This document shows positions 26,213-35,584 of a stretch of DNA of 64,000 bases, piece by piece; the stretch's first letter is position 1; the number at the start of each line of letters is the position of its first letter. Source of the stretch: Rheinheimera texasensis DSM 17496 (GTDB lineage: Bacteria; Pseudomonadota; Gammaproteobacteria; Enterobacterales; Alteromonadaceae); NCBI RefSeq assembly GCF_000711985.1, contig NZ_KL544005.1, positions 1,253,970 through 1,317,969 on the forward strand, written 5' to 3'. The translations under genes and the position numbers were made by a program. The notes beneath the pieces are model-generated. The model was not told where the DNA came from. It was given only the letters and a program-made list of their open reading frames with translations, and ran no database searches.

Positions 26213-26457
26213 TGCTGATCCCATGGCAACAATTAAACGCTGAAACCTTACAACGGCTGATTGAAAGTTATGTACTGCGCGAAGGCACAGATTATGGTGA
26301 CGAAGAAGTCAGCCTGGCCGTGAAAACTGCTGCCGTGTTGCAACAAATCCAGCAAGGTCAGGTGCTGATCCTGTACTCAGAACTGCACGAATCTGTTGAT
26401 TTGTTAACCAAACACCAATATCAACAGTTATTACAAAATGATCCGGCAACAGAATAG
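26212..26457 (+). CDS. yheU: YheU family protein
   Basis: 81 residues from ATG 26212, which overlaps the yheT stop codon (TGATG). It begins MLIPWQQLNAETLQ and contains YVLREGTDYGDEE and LYSELHESV, nearly identical to E. coli YheU blocks. The function is unknown. Translational coupling with yheT is expected. In E. coli prkB follows; here an EAL-domain gene does. Confidence 0.95.
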   Translation: MLIPWQQLNAETLQRLIESYVLREGTDYGDEEVSLAVKTAAVLQQIQQGQVLILYSELHESVDLLTKHQYQQLLQNDPATE

Positions 26458-26536
26458 CAATCTGTTGCTGATAGCCCGCTAACTTTGTTATGGTACCGGT
26501 TCAGGATACAATATTCATTAGCAAGGATTTGAAGTA

Positions 26537-28834
26537 GTGCTGCGCGCCTTGCGTCAATATCTCAAACTGACTCCAGCGGACCTTGCCACGGCAAGCCCGG
26601 ATAACTGGCAGCTCAGTGTGTTCCGTATTATGGTCCTGTCCGGTTTGTTGCTGGTTCTGGTGATTTGTCTGCACAGTTCCTGGCAAGCCTGGCAGATTGG
26701 TGCTTACCATATTATTGCCATCACCTCGGGTTTTTACCTTGCGCTGTTGTTGCTGCTGCGCCGCTCCAGAGCCTCGCTGAGTTTCAGCGCTGCAGGTTTT
26801 TTGTTGCTGGTGATCTGTGCCGGACTGGCTATTCTGCTGTTTAACCCCGACTTTGAAATGGCCAAACTAGGGATCGTATTTTTATATGCCCTGCCGACAA
26901 TAGCGCTGATGTTTTTTCCGCTGAAGGTGATGGTTGGCCTGATGTTGCTGAACTTTATCCCCTTTGCTTTTTTGCTGTATAACCAGCCATTACCGCGCTT
27001 ATTCGACTTTTCGATCACACTGCCACAAACACACGCCTACCTGCACGGGCTGATTTTTCTGTTTTTTAACCTCTGTCTTCCGCTGGCATCGGCCCGGATT
27101 ATCCGCACTATTCAGCGCCACAGTACCGGTCTGCAGCAGGCAAACAAACAGCTGTCGCAAAGCCACGATTTTTATGCAGAACTGTTTGAAAATAACGGCG
27201 AAGCGACACTGCTCTGTGCCGGCAATGGCCGGATCATCAAAGCCAATACTAAAGCCTGCCAATGGCTGGGGATCAACGCGGACAGCCATTGCTATCTCAG
27301 TCAGGTGCTGGTGCCGGAACAGGACTGCAGCGACAATGCATTCTGGCTGGCACAGGATTTACCCTGCATCGCCCGCAATCAGCCGGGCCGGCATTTGCAG
27401 CTCAAGCACATGGTGCGGACGCGCCAACACCATCATGTGTTGCAACTGCAAGATGTGACAGCAATGGTCGAATTAAAACAGCAGCTGGACCAGCAACACC
27501 AGCATCAACACGTCTGGCAACTGTATGACCGGCTGACTTGCCTGCCCAAGGCCGACTTTTTTCGCCAGCAGGCCGACGAACGGCTGCATGACCAGCCGGG
27601 CTGGCCACTGCGTTTTTGTGTCATTATCCGGCTCTGCCACATCAAAACGCTGAATCAACAATATGGCTACGAATTTGGCAGCCAGGTGTTACAGCAATTT
27701 GCCAGCCAGCTGCGCCAGTCATTGCGGCCGGACGCTTTGTTAGGCCGTTTACGTGGTGTGAAATTCGCGCTGTTGCTGCCCATTCAACCAGAACCGCTGT
27801 CACCGGCACAACAGGCGGAACTTATCCACCAGCAATTGCCGGACACTTTAGTGATCGGCGCCCAGCAGATACAGCTGCGCTACCAACTGGGCTATTGCCT
27901 GAGTGAAGGCCACGCTGATGCGGCAACTTTACTGGAACAATGCGAAATCGCGCTCGAGCAGGCAGATAACAATCTGCCGATGGTGCAGTTCGCGCCGGAA
28001 CAGGCTGCTGAACTGCAGCAAACCTATGCACTGGCGAATGCATTGCAGGACGCTATCCGCCAACGCCAGCTGGCGCTGCACCTGCAACCCAAGGTCAATG
28101 GCGAAGGTCAGATCAAAGCGTTTGAAGCTTTATGCCGCTGGCAACATCAGGATAAGTGGATAGCACCGGATTTATTTGTCGCCCTGGCGGCACAGCATGG
28201 CTTTATGAAAGCGCTGAGTCAGCTGGTGCTGGATTTGGCCATCGACATTCTGGCGCAGTGGCAGGAGCGGCGTTGGTTCTATCCAATCGCCATTAATCTG
28301 GCTGGCCCGGAATTACTCGATGACAGCTTTTTTGCCTATTTGCTGGCGCAAAGTGCACATTATCCCTGGCTGACCAAACGGTTGCAGCTGGAGATCACCG
28401 AAACCCATTTCGCCACACAACAACCGGCCTTACACACCCGGCTGCGGGCGCTCAGCCAATATGGCTTCAGCATCGCCATCGACGATTTTGGCACCGGCCA
28501 CGCCTCGCTCAGTCAGTTAGTGGATATGCCGGCGGACACGCTGAAAATCGACCGGCGTTTTGTCGCCGCCATTCCGCATCACCGCCAGCAGGTGAAAGTG
28601 CTGCATACCACGCTGCAACTGGCGCGGGCGCTGAATCTGACCACAGTGGCCGAAGGGGTGGAAAACGACATTCAGCGTAAGTTTCTGGCAAAACTCGGTT
28701 TTCCGCTGCTGCAAGGCTATTTGTTTGGCCGGCCGGCACCAGCAGAGCACTGGCATGCCCGGCTGGAGCAACAGCAACCACTGTTGCCGGAAGTTAGCCG
28801 GTTATCGGGCGTGGAGTCGGATGTGGCTGGATAA
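26537..28834 (+). CDS. Membrane c-di-GMP phosphodiesterase with degenerate GGDEF and intact EAL domain
   Basis: 765 residues from GTG 26537, with AAGGA nine bases upstream. Residues about 28-200 contain six hydrophobic segments, a membrane sensor. A PAS-like domain follows (about 215-330), then a GGDEF domain whose signature is lost (LRGVKF where GGDEF should be), so no cyclase activity is expected. The EAL domain (about 505-750) keeps FEALCRW, INLAGPEL, LEITET, IDDFGTG, LKIDRRF and VAEGVEN, all catalytic residues. It should hydrolyse c-di-GMP. Its 3' end overlaps the convergent cysQ by 41 bases. Confidence 0.92.
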   Translation: MLRALRQYLKLTPADLATASPDNWQLSVFRIMVLSGLLLVLVICLHSSWQAWQIGAYHIIAITSGFYLALLLLLRRSRASLSFSAAGFLLLVICAGLAILLFNPDFEMAKLGIVFLYALPTIALMFFPLKVMVGLMLLNFIPFAFLLYNQPLPRLFDFSITLPQTHAYLHGLIFLFFNLCLPLASARIIRTIQRHSTGLQQANKQLSQSHDFYAELFENNGEATLLCAGNGRIIKANTKACQWLGINADSHCYLSQVLVPEQDCSDNAFWLAQDLPCIARNQPGRHLQLKHMVRTRQHHHVLQLQDVTAMVELKQQLDQQHQHQHVWQLYDRLTCLPKADFFRQQADERLHDQPGWPLRFCVIIRLCHIKTLNQQYGYEFGSQVLQQFASQLRQSLRPDALLGRLRGVKFALLLPIQPEPLSPAQQAELIHQQLPDTLVIGAQQIQLRYQLGYCLSEGHADAATLLEQCEIALEQADNNLPMVQFAPEQAAELQQTYALANALQDAIRQRQLALHLQPKVNGEGQIKAFEALCRWQHQDKWIAPDLFVALAAQHGFMKALSQLVLDLAIDILAQWQERRWFYPIAINLAGPELLDDSFFAYLLAQSAHYPWLTKRLQLEITETHFATQQPALHTRLRALSQYGFSIAIDDFGTGHASLSQLVDMPADTLKIDRRFVAAIPHHRQQVKVLHTTLQLARALNLTTVAEGVENDIQRKFLAKLGFPLLQGYLFGRPAPAEHWHARLEQQQPLLPEVSRLSGVESDVAG

Positions 28835-29624
28835 GTTCGTGCCAGGCCATCGTCGACTGGCCTATCACCATAAAATCCGGATTGGCTAAGGTTTCACGCT
28901 GATTGTAACTCAATGGAAAAAACTGGCTGTCGAGAATACGGCCACCGGCTTCTTCGACAATGATATGCACGGCGCCGGTATCCCACTCGCCGGTCGGGCC
29001 AAGCCGCATATAACAATCGGCCCCGCCTTCGGCCACCAGGCAACTTTTCAGTGAACAACTGCCCAGCGCAATAAATTCAGCCTGTTGCTGCGGTGCCAAT
29101 AAGGCGCTGATCAGGTGTTGTGGCTGGCGACGACTGACTGCAATCCGCAGCGGGTCACCCTCTTGGTGCTGCCGCACTTTGATGTGATTAATCAGATGAC
29201 GTTGTTGTTTAAAAGCACCATGGCCGCGCGTGGCGTAATACCAGATTTGTTCTTTTGGCCAATAAATTACACCAAGCGCCGGCCAGCCGTGTTCCACCAG
29301 AGCGATGCTGACGGCAAAATCGCCGCTACGGGCGACAAACTCCTGCGTGCCATCCATCGGGTCAATCAGCCAGTAACGCGGCCAGTGCTGACGCTGTGCC
29401 AGCGGCACCAAATGGCTTTCTTCTGAGATCACCGGGATGTCCGGAGTCAGTTCGGATAATTGCTCAATAATGATTTGATTAGCGGCATAATCGGCGGCAG
29501 TCACCGGGCTGTTGTCAGACTTAACTTCTGCCTGAACCTCGCCGCTCAGATACATCTGCCACAGGCGCTCACCCGCTTGTTGCGCCGTAATTTTAACCGG
29601 TTCGAGCAGTTTACTTAAAAACAT
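28794..29624 (-). CDS. cysQ: 3'(2'),5'-bisphosphate nucleotidase
   Basis: 276 residues. It removes the 3' phosphate from PAP and PAPS, recycling the by-product of sulfate assimilation, in the cytoplasm. The inositol-monophosphatase-like fold has the metal-binding motifs ISEES and WLIDPMDGTQEFV, and WDTGAVHIIVEEAGG near the end. It overlaps the upstream nudE by 14 bases, a pairing also seen in related gammaproteobacteria. The last 41 bases overlap the convergent EAL gene. Confidence 0.95.
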   Translation of the reverse strand: MFLSKLLEPVKITAQQAGERLWQMYLSGEVQAEVKSDNSPVTAADYAANQIIIEQLSELTPDIPVISEESHLVPLAQRQHWPRYWLIDPMDGTQEFVARSGDFAVSIALVEHGWPALGVIYWPKEQIWYYATRGHGAFKQQRHLINHIKVRQHQEGDPLRIAVSRRQPQHLISALLAPQQQAEFIALGSCSLKSCLVAEGGADCYMRLGPTGEWDTGAVHIIVEEAGGRILDSQFFPLSYNQRETLANPDFMVIGQSTMAWHELIQPHPTPRPITG

Positions 29625-30189
29625 CGGGGTGGCTGTCCAGATATTTGCGGGCCAGGAATAACGCTGCCACGCTACGAGCTTCAGTAAAATCGGCCTGTGC
29701 CAGCAATTCGTCCAGTTGGTCCCAGCGCCATTGCACCAGTTCTAACGGCTCGGGTTCATCGCCTTCCAGTCGTTCAGCATAAAGGCCACCCGCCAGCACA
29801 ATTTGCATTGTAGCATTAAAATATCCGGGGGCGAGCGCGACGCTACGCAGCTCCCGCAGCCAGCTTGCGCCGAATCCGGCTTCTTCTTTTAATTCGCGAT
29901 CGGCTGCCTGCAATGCAGTTTCGCCGGGATCAATCAGCCCTTTCGGGAAACCGAGCTGGTAATCATCAGTGCCGGCACAATATTCACGAATAAGGTAAAA
30001 ATGTTGCGGATCAGGACAAGCCACCACCATCACAGCGCCACGGCCGGAACCACGCATCCGCTCAAATAAACGTTCTTCACCATTGCTGAATTGCAACTGC
30101 ACCTGTTCAATCTTAAACAGGCGGCTTTGCGCCACGATTTCCTGCGCCAGAATGCGCGGTTTTTGCCTTGAATGCGGTTTGTCCGCCAT
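29611..30189 (-). CDS. nudE: ADP-compounds hydrolase NudE
   Basis: 192 residues from ATG 30189; the ORF runs further upstream, but the extra residues are not family-like. The Nudix box is complete: GLIDPGETALQAADRELKEE. The enzyme hydrolyses ADP-ribose, NADH and diadenosine polyphosphates in the cytoplasm. It forms an operon with cysQ and is divergent from yrfG, 70 bases apart. In E. coli nudE and yrfG are also neighbours. Confidence 0.95.
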   Translation of the reverse strand: MADKPHSRQKPRILAQEIVAQSRLFKIEQVQLQFSNGEERLFERMRGSGRGAVMVVACPDPQHFYLIREYCAGTDDYQLGFPKGLIDPGETALQAADRELKEEAGFGASWLRELRSVALAPGYFNATMQIVLAGGLYAERLEGDEPEPLELVQWRWDQLDELLAQADFTEARSVAALFLARKYLDSHPDVFK

Positions 30190-30259
30190 AGCTCTGCCTC
30201 TGCTACAATGGCACATCACTTTGCCTGCACTACTATAAATCGGAAAGATGGAAAAACCT

Positions 30260-30940
30260 ATGCTGGATTGGTCGGCGATCGATACTGTTTTACTGGATAT
30301 GGACGGCACTTTGCTCGACCTGCATTTTGATAATCATTTCTGGCTGGAGCATTTACCTAAACGCTGGAGCGAATTAACCGGCATCGATGAAGCCGAAGCG
30401 CGCGCCACGCTGCGGGCTGAATACGCCGTACTGCAGGGCAAAATCGAATGGTATTGCCTCGACTACTGGACACGCCGGCTGAACTTACCGATCACCGCGC
30501 TTAAACGCGAGATCAGCGACAAAATCGCCATGCGCGAAGACACCCCGCCATTCCTGCAGGCGCTGCAGCAAAGTGGCCGCCGCATCGTGTTGGTGACCAA
30601 TGCGCACCCGGACAGCCTGTCATTAAAAGTCGAACTGACGCCGCTCGCTGCTTATATTGATGAACTGATTTCTACCCACGAATTTGGCGTGACCAAAGAA
30701 CAACAGGCGCTGTGGCAACAGCTGCAGGCACGGCTCGGGTTTGATGCCAAACGCACCTTGTTTGTCGACGACAGCCTGCCGATCTTGCACGCAGCGCAGC
30801 AATTTGGCATTGGCCATTTATTGGCAGTGGCCAATCCGGACAGCCAGCAACCAGTGCGCAGCATCGATGAATTTCCGGCGATCACCGACTACCGGGATTT
30901 AGTGGCCGATATTCTGGCGACGCCAGTCACAGCAGGCTGA
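30260..30940 (+). CDS. yrfG: GMP/IMP nucleotidase
   Basis: 226 residues from ATG 30260, with GGAAAAA upstream; the in-frame ATG at 30248 has no spacing to its ribosome binding site. It is a HAD-superfamily phosphatase: LLDMDGTLLDL (motif I), LVTNAHPDS (motif II) and FVDDSLPIL (motif IV). E. coli YrfG dephosphorylates GMP and IMP. The gene is followed by a strong two-way terminator, then the type II secretion operon on the opposite strand. Confidence 0.93.
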   Translation: MLDWSAIDTVLLDMDGTLLDLHFDNHFWLEHLPKRWSELTGIDEAEARATLRAEYAVLQGKIEWYCLDYWTRRLNLPITALKREISDKIAMREDTPPFLQALQQSGRRIVLVTNAHPDSLSLKVELTPLAAYIDELISTHEFGVTKEQQALWQQLQARLGFDAKRTLFVDDSLPILHAAQQFGIGHLLAVANPDSQQPVRSIDEFPAITDYRDLVADILATPVTAG

Positions 30941-30959
30941 AGCCATCAGCTGAGCGCAA

Positions 30960-30995
30960 AAAATAACGCCAGCAAATGCTGGCGTTCTTCTTTTT
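30960..30995. terminator. Bidirectional terminator between yrfG and gspN
   Basis: A perfect 10-base stem (AACGCCAGCA / TGCTGGCGTT, loop AA) at 30965-30986, with CTTCTTTTT on the plus side and ATTTTTTG on the minus side. It ends both yrfG and the gsp operon. Confidence 0.92.
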
Positions 30996-31014
30996 AAACT
31001 GTTGTTTTTGACTG

Positions 31015-31776
31015 TTACTGCGTGCGGATCTGACCGCCGAACTGAATATTGTAACGGCCCTCTGCATCCGGCTGTGACACAAACCGCATGGCTTCATGCA
31101 CTTCTTTCGGCATCGAGGCATCCGGTTTTAACGTGCCGGACAATTGATAACGGCCCGCCATCACGTCAGCAGTGACGGCTAATGCCAGCGGATTATCCGG
31201 TTTAGTCACCAGTCGCAGATTGCCTTGTTCACAGCTCAGTGTCGCGTCTATCTGGCGTAAATCCAGCCAGCCAATTGGTGATTTTAACCGCGCCTGCTGC
31301 CAGCTGGCGTTGCCGTCTAACGCCGCACAATATGGCTCGCCTTTGGTAAAGTTGTTAATATTCAGCACAATAGCGCCACTGGCATCAACCGGCATCGGCA
31401 ATTGCAGGTTGCGCATAATCCCAGCCACAGGCCAGCGCACTGTCGCCTGCTGCAACGCATAGCTGGCAGGGCTTACCTGACCACGCAGATTCAGATAAGG
31501 CTGGCTGTCGTCTTTGACATCGCCGGCATTGAGCTGTACACCGAGCTGCCCGCGCCATAATGAAGAGAGCTCCAGCTGCCAGCGCAGGTTAGTCAGATAA
31601 ACCGGCGGCCGCGACAACACATCAATCTGGCCCTGCCATAAAGTACCCTGCACTTTGCCGAGCTGCACTTCTGGCGGCAATGGCACTAACTTCAGCCAGA
31701 CCGAGGCCGGCGTCAGCACCGCCATAAAAATCACATAAGCCAACACGCCAGTGACGATAAATCCAAACTTCTTCAT
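31015..31776 (-). CDS. gspN: Type II secretion system protein N
   Basis: 253 residues. One N-terminal membrane segment (FIVTGVLAYVIFMAVLTPASV) is followed by a periplasmic domain typical of GspN, with WQGQIDVLSRPPVYLTNLRW. It is the last gene of the gspC-N operon. The precise role of GspN is poorly defined and it is dispensable in some systems. A 75-base gap separates it from gspM, the widest in the cluster apart from none other of note. Confidence 0.9.
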   Translation of the reverse strand: MKKFGFIVTGVLAYVIFMAVLTPASVWLKLVPLPPEVQLGKVQGTLWQGQIDVLSRPPVYLTNLRWQLELSSLWRGQLGVQLNAGDVKDDSQPYLNLRGQVSPASYALQQATVRWPVAGIMRNLQLPMPVDASGAIVLNINNFTKGEPYCAALDGNASWQQARLKSPIGWLDLRQIDATLSCEQGNLRLVTKPDNPLALAVTADVMAGRYQLSGTLKPDASMPKEVHEAMRFVSQPDAEGRYNIQFGGQIRTQ

Positions 31777-31851
31777 CTATGTCTCTCAAATCCTGAAACC
31801 GTAACTGCGGTCACATGGCCATTCGTGTTATTCCAGCCACTGGTCCGATAG

Positions 31852-32313
31852 CTATTCGAGAACTAAGCGCCGTACCCGAACCACACCGGGCATGTCGGTA
31901 TCAGTGACTTCCAGCTGCACCAGCCGGACGCCATGTTCCCCTTGCAACAGCTGCAACCAACGCAACAATTGTTCAAAAGGCACATCGTCCAGCATCAGGT
32001 CGAGCTGCTCATCTTTTGGCTGCATCCGGCTGACTTTAATCTGAAATTGCTGGCTGCTTTGTGACACTTTGTCGCTGAGGCTACCGCCGGTAGCACTGGC
32101 GGGTGCAGCGGCCAGCTGCGGCATTTTGCCTTTCAGCCAGACCAGCTGCTCAGCAGCTGTCTTCGCCGCCAGCGCCTGACTGTCGCGCGCCTGATGCAGC
32201 GGCAGCCACACCAGCGCATAAAACAAGCCGATACCACCCACCACACCAAGTACGCTTAACAATTGCTGTTCGCGGCGCTGCAGGCCATTCCACCATAATA
32301 AAACTGCTTTCAT
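31852..32313 (-). CDS. gspM: Type II secretion system protein M
   Basis: 153 residues, usual GspM length. One membrane helix near residues 20-37 (LLSVLGVVGGIGLFYALVWLP) is followed by a small periplasmic ferredoxin-like domain. It belongs to the inner-membrane platform with GspC, F and L and stabilises GspL. Its start overlaps the gspL stop by four bases. Confidence 0.92.
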   Translation of the reverse strand: MKAVLLWWNGLQRREQQLLSVLGVVGGIGLFYALVWLPLHQARDSQALAAKTAAEQLVWLKGKMPQLAAAPASATGGSLSDKVSQSSQQFQIKVSRMQPKDEQLDLMLDDVPFEQLLRWLQLLQGEHGVRLVQLEVTDTDMPGVVRVRRLVLE

Positions 32314-33503
32314 GATTTACTCCGCAGCGTCAGCGTGCCTTGCACTTTGCCGTCAATCTGACTGAGCGCACCTTGATCAACCTGATAACCCTGCTGCTGC
32401 AGCTGGGCTTTTAACGCTTCAAAACGCTGGAAACTGGCGGCAGTGGCCAGCAACTTTAATTCAGATTTTTTACTGTCGAATTTCAGGTTATTCAGCACCA
32501 CCGGCTCAGCACCACCTAAGGCTGGTGTCATGCCACCAAGCATCGCCAACAGGCTGTGTTGGCCCTGTGCACCGCTGGCTGCCAGTTTGCGTTCAACCTG
32601 CCGTTTCAGATTAACGATGCGTTCCTGCGGAAACTGCTGTTTATACAAGGCACTGGCTTCAGCGCGGGCTGTCGTTGCCTCACGGCTGAACTTCCAGGCT
32701 TCGACACCGACCAGACATAAATACAACAGGGCGCAAGCCGCCGCCAGACTGCCGCTTAAACGCCACTGCGCCCAGTGTTTATTGCTGGCTTTTTTCGGCG
32801 CATAAGCACCCTGCAATAAATTAAACGACACCGTTTCCAGCCGCTGTGCCAGCAACGCCAGCGGCAACTCAGCCGGAGCCAGCTGATGGGCCTGGGCATT
32901 GCAGCTGTCTGGCCATGGGCTGTAACTCAAAATTTCTGGTAATGCCGCGAGCTGCAGATAGTCTGGCCACCAGCTGTCATCAATACAACTGCCCTGCCAG
33001 TCACCGTGGCGCAACAGCCACTGGCTGCCAAGCTGCACGGCAACCGGCTGTTCCATAAGCGGTAATAACAAAGCATCCGGCAATAACCGGCGTGGCGCAA
33101 AACCGGCTTGCTGCAACAGCTCCAGCCATTGTTCCAGCAGGCTGCGCCGCAGTACTGCGACCTGCTGCAGATACTGGTTGTCGCGTTGAATCGTCTGCGC
33201 CGGTAACACCAGCAGCTGTTCGATATCTTCGGCCTGTTCCTCTTCCAGCATGTAAGGCAAAGCCTGCAACATTTGCCGGTTTGGTTTGCCGGGCAATGGC
33301 ACTTCTTTAAGTACCACATCACAGGCTGGCAACAGAGCTGTCAGCGGACGGTTAACGCCAATGCGCTCGGCCAGACCCGCCAGTTCACTGGCATCCGCCA
33401 GTTGGCCTGAAGCGATCACTTCGGCCGACGCCGCCGACCAAATCAGCCACCACAACGGCTGCTGCGGCACACTGCCAAGTCTGATGATTAATTGTTCACT
33501 CAC
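32310..33503 (-). CDS. gspL: Type II secretion system protein L
   Basis: 397 residues. The cytoplasmic half (about 1-240, actin-like fold) binds the ATPase GspE; one membrane helix lies at about 250-270 (GSLAAACALLYLCLVGVEAW), and the periplasmic part pairs with GspM. It overlaps gspK and gspM by four bases each, consistent with coupled translation. Nothing unusual is seen. Confidence 0.94.
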   Translation of the reverse strand: MSEQLIIRLGSVPQQPLWWLIWSAASAEVIASGQLADASELAGLAERIGVNRPLTALLPACDVVLKEVPLPGKPNRQMLQALPYMLEEEQAEDIEQLLVLPAQTIQRDNQYLQQVAVLRRSLLEQWLELLQQAGFAPRRLLPDALLLPLMEQPVAVQLGSQWLLRHGDWQGSCIDDSWWPDYLQLAALPEILSYSPWPDSCNAQAHQLAPAELPLALLAQRLETVSFNLLQGAYAPKKASNKHWAQWRLSGSLAAACALLYLCLVGVEAWKFSREATTARAEASALYKQQFPQERIVNLKRQVERKLAASGAQGQHSLLAMLGGMTPALGGAEPVVLNNLKFDSKKSELKLLATAASFQRFEALKAQLQQQGYQVDQGALSQIDGKVQGTLTLRSKS

Positions 33504-34606
33504 CCTGGGCCTCCAAAGCGCCGCGCCAAGACCTGCACCTGTTCATCATCCAGTTTCAGCAGGCTGGTCATACTAAAATTACTGTCGGCAGTATCAATGC
33601 TAATCTCTGCCTGAAAATATGCCGATTTCACGGCAAACAATGCTTTTACTTCAGCAGTCGGCGTTTGGCTGAACACCGAACTGTTGCTGCTGAAAAAATC
33701 ATCGACGCTGTCGTAGCCTTTTTCCGGTCTGCCGTTGATCACGCTTTTGGCGTCATCTTCAGTAAGGCCTGGGATCAAGGCGGCCAACACCGGCGCCTGT
33801 TGCTCAGTCATGGTATTGACGTTGAGCTGCAGCGTGCTGACCTGTGGGATCACACAGACCAGCGGCGCGACCAGCGCATAATCCGCCGGCGTCATATCGA
33901 GGATCACCCGTAGTTCGGACTTGCTGACCATCAAACTATTGGCACTGTAATACGGCATTTCCAATGCAGCATAGTCGTTCTCTTCCGCGCCACCGGCACT
34001 TTGCAAAGTGCTGTCCGGGTCCAGCCAGTCGGTGACCCGCGCCACCAGATAATCCGGTGGCAAGGATAAATCCACCGCATTTTGCTCCAGCAACCGTAAA
34101 AACGCCTGTTGCGCCGGGGTTTGCTGACCTGGTTTGGCTCTGTTTGCGCTTTCCGCGACGTTGTCGTTATTCGGCGTATTACCATCCCGGCCGGTGTTAT
34201 TATTTGGGTTGCTGCTGTCGCCGCTATTGTTACCCTGATTAGTGCCCGGATTATTATTCCCCGCCGGCAATAACGAATTCAGGTTAAAACACGCCTGCAG
34301 ATCAGTGACAGTGCCGCTGATCGTCGCCTGTTCCACCGGAAACACAGCGCCTTGCGTGGCCCATTCCTGACTCAGGTTGGTGGTTTCTTTACCCGCGGCG
34401 GATTTTTTCAATAAGCGTTGAATAAACTGCTCAGCGCCTAATGCCAGCCAAATCGCCTGCTGACGCTGCTGTAAATTAATCTGCCGCTGCAATTCCAGTT
34501 GCAGGCGCCCGCTCATGCTGACCGCAATCAGCACGACAAATGCCACCACCATCATCACAGCGATCAGCGCGACACCTTGTTGCTTGCGCAGGAGCCGGTT
34601 ATTCAT
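33500..34606 (-). CDS. gspK: Type II secretion minor pseudopilin K
   Basis: 368 residues. The prepilin leader is QQGVALIAVMMVVAFVVLI, with cleavage expected after Gly. GspK caps the pseudopilus tip with GspI and GspJ. It has helix-hairpin-helix-like sections (PLVCVIPQVSTLQLNVNT and later). Between residues about 118 and 160 is a low-complexity Asn/Gly-rich run (NNNPGTNQGNNSGDSSNPNN and beyond) longer than I expect in the family; it is probably a surface loop. Confidence 0.93.
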   Translation of the reverse strand: MNNRLLRKQQGVALIAVMMVVAFVVLIAVSMSGRLQLELQRQINLQQRQQAIWLALGAEQFIQRLLKKSAAGKETTNLSQEWATQGAVFPVEQATISGTVTDLQACFNLNSLLPAGNNNPGTNQGNNSGDSSNPNNNTGRDGNTPNNDNVAESANRAKPGQQTPAQQAFLRLLEQNAVDLSLPPDYLVARVTDWLDPDSTLQSAGGAEENDYAALEMPYYSANSLMVSKSELRVILDMTPADYALVAPLVCVIPQVSTLQLNVNTMTEQQAPVLAALIPGLTEDDAKSVINGRPEKGYDSVDDFFSSNSSVFSQTPTAEVKALFAVKSAYFQAEISIDTADSNFSMTSLLKLDDEQVQVLARRFGGPG

Positions 34607-35220
34607 CGGCTCTCCTTCAGCGGCAGGCCGAAGACCCGCTCAATAACACCGAGCTGGGGTGATTTCAGCGTCATTTTCACCGCCAGTGGCCAGTTGCCCT
34701 GGTCCCAAAATTCTTTCCACTGCTCCTGACCGTCTTCTTTCACCAGATAACGGAACTTGAGCTCGTCGATATCTTCCAACAACGGCTGAATATTCGGCTC
34801 AGTACCGGTGACCGCATCAGGGTACAAATAATACAACCGTTGCAACTGCCGCTCTTTTAACCGGTAACCGACCAGTTGTACTTCACTGCGCGCCAGCACC
34901 ATGCCCGGATTGGTCCAGCCGGCATGACTGAAAGAGATGCCATCATCATCGCTTTCAATCCAGTTGACGGCTCCGGCTAAAGTCTGCGCTACCGGTGCTT
35001 CGCCGTTGACACGGATTTGTCTGGCGCTGATTTGCCAGAAGTCGCGTTCAATCACCATCATGGCGCGCTGCAATTGTTGTAAGCGCAAAGTTGCGGCTCT
35101 GGACGCCTCGTCACTACGGGTGACACTGTCCAGCACGGCAACAGACGCCAGACCAACCAGTGCAAAAATCGCCACCGCCAGCAACATCTCAATAAAAGTA
35201 AAACCACGGTTATTCTGCAC
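34603..35220 (-). CDS. gspJ: Type II secretion minor pseudopilin J
   Basis: 205 residues. The N-terminus NNRGFTFIEMLLAVAIF is a prepilin signal with the expected Gly-Phe cleavage site and Glu5. The rest matches GspJ (QLQRAMMVIERDFWQIS, YRLKERQLQRLYY). It is a component of the pseudopilus tip. It overlaps gspI by 11 bases and gspK by four. Confidence 0.95.
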   Translation of the reverse strand: MQNNRGFTFIEMLLAVAIFALVGLASVAVLDSVTRSDEASRAATLRLQQLQRAMMVIERDFWQISARQIRVNGEAPVAQTLAGAVNWIESDDDGISFSHAGWTNPGMVLARSEVQLVGYRLKERQLQRLYYLYPDAVTGTEPNIQPLLEDIDELKFRYLVKEDGQEQWKEFWDQGNWPLAVKMTLKSPQLGVIERVFGLPLKESR

Positions 35221-35584
35221 GTTGCCGTCCGATAAAGGTCTGTAACGTGCTGACCACGCGCTCCGGTTCTTCCACCGGCCGCACTGTCACTTTGAGCATG
35301 CGAAATTCAGCATCCTCGGTTTCCAGCACTTCCAGCACCCATTTCCAGCGGTTTTTCGCCATCTCGGCTTCACCTTCGGCCGGCTGCGGTGGCCAGCGCG
35401 TATCGAGCCGCGCCAGCTGCAGTTGATTTTCGGCCACGTAACCGGCCATCGTCATCTCTTCGATAATGCCCATCGCGCGGATATGTTCGGTGGTGGCGCG
35501 CATCACGGCCACACCTGCAATGGCAAATACCGCCATCGCGATCATCAGTTCAATCAGCGTGAAACCGTTAGCGCGCCTGTTCAA
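35210..35584 (-). CDS. gspI: Type II secretion minor pseudopilin I
   Basis: 124 residues. The leader RANGFTLIELMIAMAVFAIA is a prepilin signal. The remainder (AENQLQLARLDTRWP, VTVRPVEEP) fits GspI, which nucleates the tip complex. It overlaps gspH by 17 bases and gspJ by 11. Confidence 0.95.
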   Translation of the reverse strand: MNRRANGFTLIELMIAMAVFAIAGVAVMRATTEHIRAMGIIEEMTMAGYVAENQLQLARLDTRWPPQPAEGEAEMAKNRWKWVLEVLETEDAEFRMLKVTVRPVEEPERVVSTLQTFIGRQRAE

